Assembly: GCA_020137815.1 (NCBI GenBank)
Contig: CM035362.1
Location: forward strand, 4,626,008-4,690,007
From: Hormiphora californensis
Taxonomy: Eukaryota > Ctenophora > Tentaculata > Cydippida > Pleurobrachiidae
Reading direction: 5' to 3'
DNA length: 64,000 nucleotides
The notes beneath the pieces were generated by a model. The model was given only the letters and a program-made list of their open reading frames with translations. It did not search any database and had not been told where the DNA came from. Numbering within the stretch: the first letter of the stretch is position 1; each line of letters starts with the position of its first letter. This document shows, piece after piece, positions 1 through 11,000 of the stretch. A program made the position numbers and the translations under genes.

Positions 1-419
1 GACGTATATTATGCCTAAAAATTGCTTAAGTGGTCAAAATCCAAAAGGACCCCCCCACCCCCTAAAATTGACCACTTAATCAGTTTTTTTAGTGGTCAAA
101 CCCCAAATAGACCCCTAAACCCCCAAAATTTACCGAAAAACTAGCTTTTTTGCCCAAAAAATGGCAAAATTTAGGCTGTTTTCTGGGACCAAAACCAAAA
201 AATTTCCAGAAAAAATTTTTGCGTGCGAGAAAATTGAAATTTGAATTTTGAAAATTGAAAATTTTTCAGGTCCACCTCGAAGAATCTCAATTTTTACCGA
301 AAATTGACCAAATTTGGCCGAAAATTGACCAAATTTGGCCAAAAAATGACCATTTAGCGAAAAACACTAAGTGGCAAGTTTGAAAAAACACCCACCCCCT
401 TAAGTGGTATATACGTCCG
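1..419. mobile_element. Inverted-repeat element, left end cut by window
   Basis: The first bases (acgtatat...) are matched inverted near 408-416 (atatacgt), and the phrase aagtggtcaaa / ccacttaa recurs inside in both orientations. The interior is A-rich with tandem aaattgaccaaatttggcc units (about 297-345) and no coding potential. It reads as the right part of a non-autonomous terminal-inverted-repeat element; the target duplication cannot be seen because the left flank is outside the window. Confidence 0.45.
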
Positions 420-484
420 AACCATTTATCCTGAACCCCCCCCCCCCCGGTCTAGCTGGCACCAGAACTGTAACCCTGAATCTC

Positions 485-611
485 ACTCTGATCTGGGAGT
501 GCAGTGCTCTCCCTTTACTTAAAGTAACAATCTCACTATACTCTCTCCTTAGTTAAAGTAACAATCTCACTCTGTTCTCCCCTTAGTTAAAGTAACAATC
601 TCACCCTGCAG
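485..611 (+). repeat. Tandem repeat ending at a 3' splice site
   Basis: About four copies of a unit containing agtaacaatctcac and ctccttagttaa run directly up to the acceptor ctgcag before exon 612-740 of the bMERB gene. Each unit carries a pyrimidine stretch plus TTAG or TGCAG, so several candidate acceptors are lined up. What precedes it (421-484) has a C-tract and nothing I can assign. Confidence 0.6.
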
Positions 612-3600
612 GATTTCCAGGATGTCCGGGACTACGTGGAGGAATGCCATAATTGGATTATTGAACACAACAAGATCTTGGACAGGAAAGCCAAGTCACT
701 GGAGCGTGATCTTAGGAATGCAATGGATGCCCAAGATTATGTGAGTAGCACATCACCCCCTATTGGTAACCATGGTAACTAATACAGGGTGTGAACTGCA
801 TGTCGTGTTTGCTAGTCGCGAGCGCGCTTGCGAGACAAGCAAACACGTCAAGGTTCATTAACAAGCATGCTGCTCAGTCATTTTAGATTTAATACACAAT
901 GTAAGGATACCATGTAATAGGTGAGACTCTTGCCATCACCCTCGTTCAAGTCCCGTGAAAAACGGAGCAGTACACGCAAACTGATGCCCATTTTCCTCGC
1001 GTGACCCCGATTCAGCAGTTTGAGACACCAACTCTTTAGGGGGCCATATCTCAGGAACCAGACAAGATAGGAAAAATCGCCGTCTAACGAGGCGTACAGT
1101 TTTTAATCTAGTTTACCACTGTACCGGCCGTTTCACTCTCCGACCTAAAACAAAAATCGCAACCCCACAAAACTTCAAAATAATGAAATTCGCATCTCGC
1201 ATGTCGTGTTGCATGTCGTGTTGCATGTCGTGTCATGTTATTGACGCGCTCGCGTTCAACTCTCACACAGCAGCTGCAGAACATGGCGGGAAACATCGAG
1301 GAGTAGAGAGAGGGTCGGTGCCGAATCAAATATTTCTTGATCTTGATCTACTCCATCTCTCAGCTATCCTACCCCTCATCAACTCGATCTCTCAGCTACC
1401 CTACCCCTCATCTACTCCATCTTTCAGCTACCCTACCCCTCATCTACTCCATCTTTCAGCTACCCTACCCCTTATCTAGTCCATCTCTCAGCTACCCTAC
1501 TCCTCATCTACTCCATCTCTCAGCTTCCCTATTAGGGAAGCATAGAGATGGAAACGATTAGGGGTAGGGAATCCCTATCCATAATCGTTTCCATCTCTAT
1601 GCTTCCCTAGCCCTCATCAACTCCATCTTTCAGCTACCCTACCCCTAATCTAGTCCATCTCTCCGCTACCCTACTCCTCATCTACTCCATCTCTCAGCTA
1701 CCCTACCTCCCATTTACTCCATCTCTCAGCTACCCTACCTCCCATTTACTCCATCTCTCAACTTCCCTACCTCCCATTTACTCCATCTCTCAGCTTACCT
1801 ACCTCCCATTTACTCCATATCTCAGCTTCCCTACCTGCCATTTACTCCATCTCTCAGATACCCTACCTCCCATTTACTCCATCTCTCAGCTTACCTACCT
1901 AAACCTTCCATTTACTCCATCTCTCAGCTTCCCTACCTCCCATTTACTCCATCCCTCAGCTACCCTACCTCCCATTTGATCCATCTCTCAGCTTCCCTAC
2001 CTCCCATTTACTCCATCTCTCAGCTACCCTACCTCCCATTCACTCCATCTCTCAGCTACCCTACCACCCATTTACTCCATCTCTCAGCTTCCCTACCTCC
2101 CATTTACTCCATCTCTCAGCTTCCCTACCTCCCCTTTACTCCATCCCTCAGCTTCCCTACCTCCCATTTACTCCATCTCTCAACTTCCCTACCTCCCATT
2201 TACTCCATCTCTCAGCTACCCTACCTCCCATTTACTCCATCCCTCAGCTACCCTACCTCCCATTTGATCCATCTCTCAGCTTCCCTACCTCCCATTTACT
2301 CCATCTCTCAGCTACCCTACCTCCCATTTACTCCATTTCTCAGCTTCCCTACCTCTCATTTACTCCATCTCTCAGCTACCCTACCTCCCATTTACTCCAC
2401 CTCTCAGCTTCCCTACCTCCCATTTACTCCATCTCTCAGCTACCCTACCTCCCATTTACTCCATCTCTCAGCTTCCCTACCTCCCATTTACTCCATCTCT
2501 CAGCTACCTTACCTTCCATTTACTCCATCTCTCAGCTTCCCTACCTCCCATTTACTCCATCTCTCAGCTACCCTACCTCCCATTTACTCCATCTCTCAGC
2601 TTCCCTACCTCCCATTTACTCCATCTCTCAGCTACCCTACCTCCCATTTACTCCATCTCTCAGCTACCCTACCTCCCATTTACTCCATCTCTCAGCTTCC
2701 CTACCTCCCCTTTACTCCATCCCTCAGCTTCCCTACCTCCCATTTACTCCATCTCTCAACTTCCCTACCTCCCATTTACTCCATCTCTCAGCTACCCTAC
2801 CTCCCATTTGATCCATCTCTCAGCTTTCCTACCTCCCATTTACTCCATCTCTCAGCTTCCCTACCTCCCATTTACTCCATCTCTCAGCTTCCCTACCTCC
2901 CATTTACTCCATCTCTCAGGGGTAGGAATGTTAGGATAAATGAGAGATGGAGTAAATGGGAGGTAGGGAAGCTGAGAGATGGAGTAAATGGGAGGTAGGG
3001 AAGCTGAGAGATGGAGTAAATGGGAGGTAGGGAAGGTAAGCGATGGAGTAAATGGGAGGTAGGGAAGCTGAAAGATGGAGTATATGGGAGGTAGGGAAGC
3101 TGAGAGATGGATCAAATGGGAGGTAGGGTAGCTGAGAGATGGAGTAAATGGGAGGTAGGGAAGTTGAGAGATGGAGTAAATGGGAGGTAGGGAAGCTGAG
3201 GGATGGAGTAAAGGGGAGGTAGGGAAGCTGAGAGATGGAGTAAATGGGAGGTAGGGAAGCTGAGAGATGGAGTAAATGGGTGGTAGGGTAGCTGAGAGAT
3301 GGAGTGAATGGGAGGTAGGGTAGCTGAGAGATGGAGTAAATGGGAGGCAGGGATGGAGTAAATGGGAGGTAGGGAAGCTGAGGGATGGAGTAAATGGGAG
3401 GTAGGGAAGCTGAGAGATGGAGTAAATGGGAGGTAGGGAAGCTGAGAGATGGAGTAAATGGGAGGTAGGTAAGCTGAGAGATGGAGTAAATGGGAGGTAG
3501 GGTATCTGAAAGATGGAGTAAATGGCAGGTAGGGAAGCTGAGATATGGAGTAAATGGGAGGTAGGTAAGCTGAGAGATGGAGTAAATGGGAGGTAGGGAA

Positions 3601-5524
3601 GCTGAGAGATGGAGTAAATGGGAGGTAGGGTAGCTGAGAGATGGAGTAAATGGGAGGTAGGGTAGCTGAGAGATGGAGTAGATGAGGAGTAGGGTAGCGG
3701 AGAGATGGACTAGATTAGGGGTAGGGTAGCTGAAAGATGGAGTTGATGAGGGCTAGGGAAGCATAGAGATGGAAACGATTATCGATAGGGATTCCCTACC
3801 CCTAATCGTTTCCATCTCTATGCTTCCCTAATAGGGAAGCTGAGAGATGGAGTAGATGAGGAGTAGGGTAGCTGAGAGATGGACTAGATAAGGGGTAGGG
3901 TAGCTGAAAGATGGAGTAGATGAGGGGTAGGGTAGCTGAAAGATGGAGTAGATGAGGGGTAGGGTAGCTGAGAGATCGAGTTGATGAGGGGTAGGATAGC
4001 TGAGAGATGGAGTAGATCAAGATCAAGAAATATTTGATTCGGCACCGACCCTCTCTCTACTCCTCGATGTTTCCCGCCATGTTCTGCAGCTGCTGTGTGA
4101 GAGTTGAACGCGAGCGCGTCAATAACATGACACGACATGCAACACGACATGCAACACGACATGCGAGATGCGAATTTCATTATTTTGAAGTTTTGTGGGG
4201 TTGCGATTTTTGTTTTAGGTCGGAGAGTGAAACGGCCGGTACAGTGGTAAACTAGATTAAAAACTGTACGCCTCGTTAGACGGCGATTTTTCCTATCTTG
4301 TCTGGTTCCTGAGATATGGCCCCCTAAAGAGTTGGTGTCTCAAACTGCTGAATCGGGGTCACGCGAGGAAAATGGGCATCAGTTTGCGTGTACTGCTCCG
4401 TTTTTCACGGGACTTGAACGAGGGTGATGGCAAGAGTCTCACCTATTACATGGTATCCTTACATTGTGTATTAAATCTAAAATGACTGAGCAGCATGCTT
4501 GTTAATGAACCTTGACGTGTTTGCTTGTCTCGCAAGCGCGCTCGCGACTAGCAAACACGACATGCAGTTCACACCCTGTAATAGTAACCATTGTAACTAA
4601 TAGTAACCATGGTAACTAATAGTAACCATGGTAACCATGGTCATCAATCTCCTTCACTGATATTTTGATTTCTTCTGTTTCCTTCTATCTGGCTGGGAAC
4701 CGGAACCGTTAGTAACCATGGTAACCATTCAGTAACACCCATTATGTTAGTAACCATGGTAACCATGGTAACACCCATTATATTAGTAACCATGGTAACC
4801 GTGCAGGATCTTGAACAAAAGTTGTTGCGGGAATGGCTGCGATTCATACACGAAAAGAATACAATGGTCAGGAAGCAGGATCAGCTAAATAGTTTCACGA
4901 AGGAGAAAGACGTGGAGGAGAGGTGTTATACTGTGACACGAAGACTTAGAAAGTTACAGAATATGAGAGGTTCGAACTTGGAATCAGTCATTTTTTCATT
5001 TTTTCGATTAACTTCCGGAGCCCTAATTGCATTGGGAGCTCTTAATTATAACTAAACAATGCTGTAATTAATTCTTTAAATCTTTTCGTTCCTTTCATGT
5101 GTTTGTTTCTCCTCAGATTCAGCCAAATCGGATATAGAGAGGAGAGAGGAAGAAGAATTGGAAGAAGAGTACCAGGATTGGATGAAGAAAAAACAAATTC
5201 TTCTGAGGTAATTTATTATTTATTAAAAATAATTAAATAATATTTGTACTTTCTGTTGACAGTCATTTGTTAATTTGAGAATTTCCTTCAACAATGAGAT
5301 TTAAAAATATCTCCTTTCCGTGATACACTATCTAAATCACCTTTCTCAATTTCCCTGAGACTCTTCCCATCTCTCATCTCCTCTGCCAAAAATGATATAT
5401 CTCCCACTCTCCCAGGATACGCGATGACATTAACGCGACCTCGATGGAGGAGGAAGCAGGGCTCCAGACAGTCCTAGAGAGACCAAAGTTGCTGGAGGAT
5501 CAGTCATCTTGCCGGATATCTTGA
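612..5524 (+). CDS. bMERB-domain protein (MICAL/EHBP1-like), C-terminal exons
   Basis: Four coding exons that join in phase: 612-740, 4807-4969, 5117-5207 and 5416-5524 (TGA at 5522-5524). The joined protein is helical and heavily charged: DYVEECHNWIIEHNKILDRK, then EWLRFIHEKNTMVRKQDQLN, then a Glu-rich helix ending EYQDWMKKKQILLR. This matches the bivalent Mical/EHBP Rab-binding (bMERB/DUF3585) fold, which binds Rab8/10/13/35-type GTPases on membranes. The first exon may be a second helical segment or a duplicated half of the domain. N-terminal domains (CH, LIM or C2) lie outside the window, so I cannot tell MICAL, MICAL-like and EHBP1 apart. The first intron shown holds the large palindromic element. 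The last exon encodes a short divergent tail (QSSCRIS at the end). Confidence 0.72.
785..4578. mobile_element. 3.8 kb palindromic foldback element with TA target duplication
   Basis: The left end cagggtgtgaactgcatgtc (from 785) is the reverse complement of the right end at 4559-4578, and both are flanked by TA (783-784, 4579-4580). Complementarity continues through 785-1330 and 4030-4578 almost without mismatch, and then through minisatellite arms that meet near 2930. No transposase ORF is present; the long open frames are artefacts of the repeat. TA flanks point to Tc1/mariner-type mobilisation by a protein encoded elsewhere. Inside each arm is a smaller hairpin (1528-1612 and 3755-3838) with ends gggaagcatagagatggaaa and its complement. 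Confidence 0.8.
1345..4015. repeat. About 29-30 bp minisatellite in both arms of the foldback element
   Basis: The left arm repeats catttactccatctctcagc plus ttccctacctcc or taccctacctcc dozens of times; the right arm from 2932 carries the reverse complement. The left array is longer (to about 2920) than the right, so the arms have drifted in copy number. The turn of the palindrome is around 2920-2935 (ctcaggggtaggaatg). The repeat is periodic in 30 bp stretches and so gives long but meaningless open frames on both strands. Confidence 0.85.
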
Positions 5525-5998
5525 ACTAAATATGGGAAACATGTCAGGTAAGAGAATTGGCAGCTGGTAGATCTTGCTATGTTGTGTGCATGGCTAAACA
5601 GTTTATCGAATTCTGTCTGGCGCCGTGGACCCCATCTGAGCGCACTTAGAGTCATATATCGGGGTCTAGCACCGCCAGACAGGTCGAATTATTATAGTAA
5701 ATTCCCTCTAACATCCCTTTCATTCAGGCACGATACTATGCTGCATCAGTTTTGTTGCGATGATGAAGTGTTAGCTGACAGTTGGAGAGATGATCATACT
5801 GTTCCAGTCGTTACTGCAGCTAGAGAACTATAGTGTCACAGAGACATATGTTTTTAGGATTATAGCTGGGGACTAAAAACTCAAGTTAATTTGCAAGGTT
5901 GACTTGTGAGCGTGTGTTTAGGAATAACTAATCATTTCATATGATGGACAATTTGTTTATTTAGGGGTCACTCTAAGGAAGAAAGTGATCAGTGATAG

Positions 5999-6140
<142 letters not shown>

Positions 6141-6153
6141 TTTATGGGGCTAA

Positions 6154-6438
6154 TCAAACTTTCATAGCGAACTCATGAGATACACAGATTTGGAAACTGT
6201 TTACACTGTGGGTTGTCAGAGCATTGACCTGCCAGGTAACCGCCAACCGGCCCCTGATTCCAAGGGTAGACTCTTGGGTAAATTCATCTGCCTTGAGCAC
6301 AAACAAATTATATTGTTCTTCAACGTCATATGTGATAAACCAGGCCCCGGTGTGATTTATTGATAAATTCTCCGGAAAGTCTTCGGTCTTCCCTTGGAAG
6401 TGGGGGAAGGTCTTTACACGCCCTGTAATTGTATACAC
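6154..6438 (-). CDS. Hypothetical 94-residue ORF, doubtful
   Basis: An open frame reading right to left with an ATG and unremarkable composition (for example FPHFQGKTEDFPENLSINHT, then WFITYDVEEQYNLFVLKAD). It lacks the low-complexity look of the neighbouring shadow frames and could be a small gene, an exon or a relic. I do not recognise the family, see no clear splice borders, and it lies in a repeat-rich intergenic stretch, so it may be chance. Confidence 0.18.
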   Translation of the reverse strand: MYTITGRVKTFPHFQGKTEDFPENLSINHTGAWFITYDVEEQYNLFVLKADEFTQESTLGIRGRLAVTWQVNALTTHSVNSFQICVSHEFAMKV

Positions 6439-7189
6439 CTTAATTCTGTTATTTTCTTTCGAATGCGATATCCAATGAAATTGGCGCTTTACTTTTAATG
6501 TAATAATTAGCAGCTACTTAAACTAATCCGAAGCTGTTTGGACAGCGGTTGGCCTGTCTGAAAAAGACACGAAAACGGCCATCTTGGAAATGAAATTTGA
6601 ATTCGAAAACGTCGTCACGATTTTATAATGCGCGCGCGGCCCTTCTGAAATGCGCGTTTGTAAATATAATAGCGCGCTCGGATTTTTGTAGCGCTGACAA
6701 GAGTGTCCAAACGAGAAAGAGCAAAACCTGGGTTTTGCGATTATTTTCCATGGTCAAAGTTCCGTCCCCACGGTCAAAGTTCCACCCCTGGTAAGAGAGA
6801 CCTTGGACGAATAACTCGAGCCGCCACTGTCTGGCGCCGCGACCCATCTGAGCGCACTGTCGCTGAGAATCAAATGGGGTATGGCGCCGCCATACAGAGC
6901 CGACATGATCTTCAAGTTCAAATTTAGGCCGGCCTTTTCAGTTTGGCTTTTACCGATGACCGATATAAAACTTAAGAACTCAAACTTCAGTAACAGGTTA
7001 ACTAGAAAACTCTTACTTTCAATTAAACTTAGTAAATTCAAATTGTTACACAACAAGTTAGTTCCTTGCTTCACATTCACAACTCAATACTATACTATTA
7101 GTATTATAATTATGTACTCATAATACTTACAAGAACATCCACGCCCTAAAATTAAAAAGATTTCTATACGATATAGATCCATACTTAAA

Positions 7190-7248
7190 TATATTTGTTG
7201 AGTAAGGGGGAAGAGTGTCTCACACTCTTCCCCCTTACTCAACAAAAA
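7190..7248. repeat. Near-perfect hairpin
   Basis: ttgttgagtaagggggaaga at 7196-7215 continues to a tiny loop and then reads back as its reverse complement up to about 7246. Arms are about 25 bp. It is probably the remnant of a small palindromic element. The arms are perfect and the loop is only a few bases, unlike a usual microRNA precursor. Confidence 0.6.
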
Positions 7249-8026
7249 TATATACTATCGGCATATATAAAGAAACAATTTAATGTCAAAAGAATAGACA
7301 TGACAGTGACATACTGGGTATAAGGGGAGTATAAATCACGACGAAGACCAGACCACTATAATAATATTGTAAATATAGGGTACCTAAAAAATCAACCAAC
7401 CAACCACCCATCTCCAAAGCTGAGTATCTCTAAATATTGGCTCCATTGCAACCTATTCTCGCTCCGCGAAGAATAGGCTCCCGGCCTGTGGACAGCAAGA
7501 ACTCACGTGCGCGCGATGTAAAGCACGTTTTCAGCAGTGGGACTATCAAATCGCGCGCGATATACTGTTTTAGCAGGCATTTTTAGCCGACATAGCACTA
7601 CCAAAACCCCAATTATCGCCTCAATTGGCACTTTGATGTATCGGCGGGTATTTTCCCATACTCACAAGGCCATGACGATTCACCCAGTACCCGCAGATTG
7701 TCCCAGGACCGAGTAGGAGCTTGCAGCCAGGTCTTTAAAGAATTGCTCATGTTTAGCGTCAATTTTGACCCACTATTCCTCAAATGCTGATATTCGCGGG
7801 TATTTTCCGTAAAACTAGAGACAATTATCTGCCAGGAGCAACAAACGAGATGCAAATCGGTTCAGTAGTTCCTTGCAGCCAGGTCTTTGAAAAAGTTTGC
7901 TCTAAAATCAATAACGCGCCGGAGGCCTAGATGTGAGATCGATCTCGGTCGCTGCGCGACCTCGATCTCACTCAGGCATCAATGTGGCCAACTCTAAATA
8001 TAAGCAATCCTAATTATCACAACACT

Positions 8027-11000
8027 TCAGCTAACTGTAGTCTTCACAAGACAGTCCTGTCTATATTTCCAGGCACCCGTATCATAACTCTCCCTCACAT
8101 CACGGAGCAGAATATTCCGACGGTTTTCACAGTACTTTGATCGGTGGACCACGGCCGATTTTAGGTCGGCTAGATCAGCCAGGGTTAATAGGGGCTTTCG
8201 TGTATCGAGCAAACCTGAAAATGTGTATCACACTTTAAGTAACCTAGAACATATGCGTAGTTGGGGGGGGGCATAGTTTGCTCTTGTTTAGTTATCCAGC
8301 TCACTCAACAAGTGTGTTTCATACTCCAGATAAGACTACTAGACTGCCTTCGTGACCTATATCATGTGATGTCACGGGGGGTGCGACATGTTAATTTTGT
8401 TAACTTTGTTAATATTAACATCGCGAAAATAGGTGATTTATTAACAAGATTAACAAAACGTTAACAAACGTTAACAAATGCCATTTATGCTATCTAAATC
8501 ACCTTTAGCGCGTGTTTTTGGTATTAAACAATTGTTCTGCGAGCAAAGTTGTTCCTTCTGCACGATTTGCACACCCCTACTACCTCTACTACGGCTTTTC
8601 TACAGCGATTTGGTTCATTATGTAAATTTTAATAAAAACTAGCAAAACTAAACCGCAATTGAAGTCAATTGACCCTATAGGGTCCTAATCCACATTTTTC
8701 AACCCTAAAAACTAAATAAGACTCATGATTTTACCTTGAAACAAAAAATATCCCAAAAATCAATTTTCTAAAAAAACACAAGGATTTGTAGCGAAGCAAA
8801 TTTTCAATCTTTGACCAAAAAATTGATTTTGGAAATATTTTCTTTCTTTTTCCAACAGAAACGTTGTGCATCATCTTCTTTCGTCCAAAGAATCGATTAT
8901 CAATGAAAAATTACGTTAAAGTGAGATTTTGTACGCTAAATTGAAATCATTGTGACTTTTGGATTTTTATCGATTTTGAGCCAAAAAACATGTATGCCGG
9001 ACTTTGGTTATCGGAAGAGGCCTTGTTTGGGTATATTTGTGTTAGATAAGTCATTAAACTATAAAATTAAACCAGTTAAAGAAGTACTCTCAACCAATAA
9101 GAACAGTCTTTTAGCATTTGTTAACTTTGTTAATTTTGTTAATTAACGTTAATTAACAAAATCGAAAAAAGAGGTGATTTATTAACAATTAACATGTCGT
9201 CCCCCCCGATGTCACGTGAAATGGATAAGCTTTTACCCCTAGTTACCACTCTTAGTTACCCCTAGTTACCAATTACCACCCTAGTTACCACCCCCAGTTA
9301 CCCGTAGTTACCAATATATTGGTAACTACGGGTAACTGGGGGTGCAATAACTCTCACCTGACAGCAGTTCTGTGTTGTGTTCCAAATCTCCCTAGTTACC
9401 ACCCCTAGTTACCAATAACCAGTTAACCATCCCTAGTTACCAATAACTCTCACCTGACAGCAGTTCGGTGTTGTGTTCCAACTCTCCCTAGTTACCACCC
9501 TAGTTCCCACCCCAGTTACCACCCCTAGTTACCAATAACCACCCCAGTTACCCCTAGTTACCAATAACTCTCACCTGACAGTAGTTCGGTGTTGTGTTCC
9601 AAATCCCGCTGATTCTCCTCGAAAATCTCAGTCTGGGGCGTCCTCACGACGTAGTAGGCAAACACGTAGGAAAATTTAAGCATCAGCCTGCACTCCGACT
9701 GAAATATCAAGTTAATATTAACTGGAATCAGGAAAGAAGTCACTAAAACATAATCTCAGTGATAAATAGGTCTTTTGAGGTCTGTCGCCATTTATCACCA
9801 TGACTACCACCCCATTTGTCACCATGACTACCACCCCATTTGTCACCATGACTACCACCCCATTTATCACCATGACTACCACCCCATTTATCACCATGAC
9901 TACCACCCCATTTATCAACATGACTACCACCCCATTTGTCACCATGACTACCACCCCATTTATCACCATGAATACTACACCATTTATCACCATGACTACC
10001 ACCCCATTTATCACCATGACTACCACCCCATTTATCACCATGACTACCACCCCATTTATCACCATGACTACCACCCCATTTGTCACCATGACTACCACCC
10101 CATTTGTCACCATGACTACCACCCCATTTGTCACCATGACTACCACCCCATTTGTCACCATGACTACCGCCCCATTTGTCACCATGACTACCACCCCATT
10201 TGTCACCATGACTACCACCCCATTTATCACCATGACTACCACCCCATTTGTCACCATGACTACCACCCCATTTATCACCATGACTACCATGACTCACCAG
10301 AACAGTGAAGGCCTCGGTAAGGAACTGTGCCTCTATCCAGGGAACATTTAGACGCTGCTGGAGGTCCTCGGACTTGTCAAGGAGGTATGATCTTAAAACA
10401 CGGTACTCGATCTTCAGACTAGTCTGGTGGGTCAGATACCTGCAGAGAGATGGTGGGTCCGGTATCTAGTGGGGCAGAGAGATGGTGGGTCCGGTATCTA
10501 GTGGGGCAGAGAGATGGTGGGTCCGGTATCTAGTGGGGCAGAGAGATGGTGGGTCCGGTATCTAGTGGGGCAGAGAGATGGTGGGTCAGGTATCTAGTGG
10601 GACAGAGAGATGGTGGGTCAGGTATCTAGTGGGGCAGAAAGATGGTGGGGCAGGTATCTAGTGGGACAGAGAGATGGTGGCCGGTGGGTCAGGTATCTAG
10701 TGGGTCAGATACCTGCAGAGAGATGGTGGGTCAGGTATCTAGTGGGGCAGAGAGATGGTGGGTCAGGTATCTGGTGGGTCAGGTATCTAGTGGGGCAGAT
10801 ACCTGCAGAGAAACATGTCACATTGTGTTCAGTATGTTCTAGGGCCAGGGGTTGTTAGAGAAGAGATTAGAGAGAAACATGCAAGGTAAAAAAGGGGACC
10901 AATAATTATAGAAACTCCGTTGCCTTGCAGCTTGCTGGATCTCTCTCTCACTGTCAGGCCAATGCTCTCACAGCTCTCTCACCTATCGTAGTAGTGATGA

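Noticed and set aside
1976-3115. Long open frames of LHLSASLPPIYSISQ repeats on both strands
   Set aside because: They are translations of the 30 bp minisatellite inside a palindromic element; no start context, splice sites or non-repeat domain.
9785-10290. CRISPR array
   Set aside because: Units are contiguous without unique spacers and the context is a eukaryotic intron.
9718-10351. Five overlapping long frames (HHDYHPI, MTTTPFVT, NGVVVMV and similar)
   Set aside because: A 24 bp repeat keeps all frames open; it lies in an Ariadne intron whose flanking exons join in phase without it.
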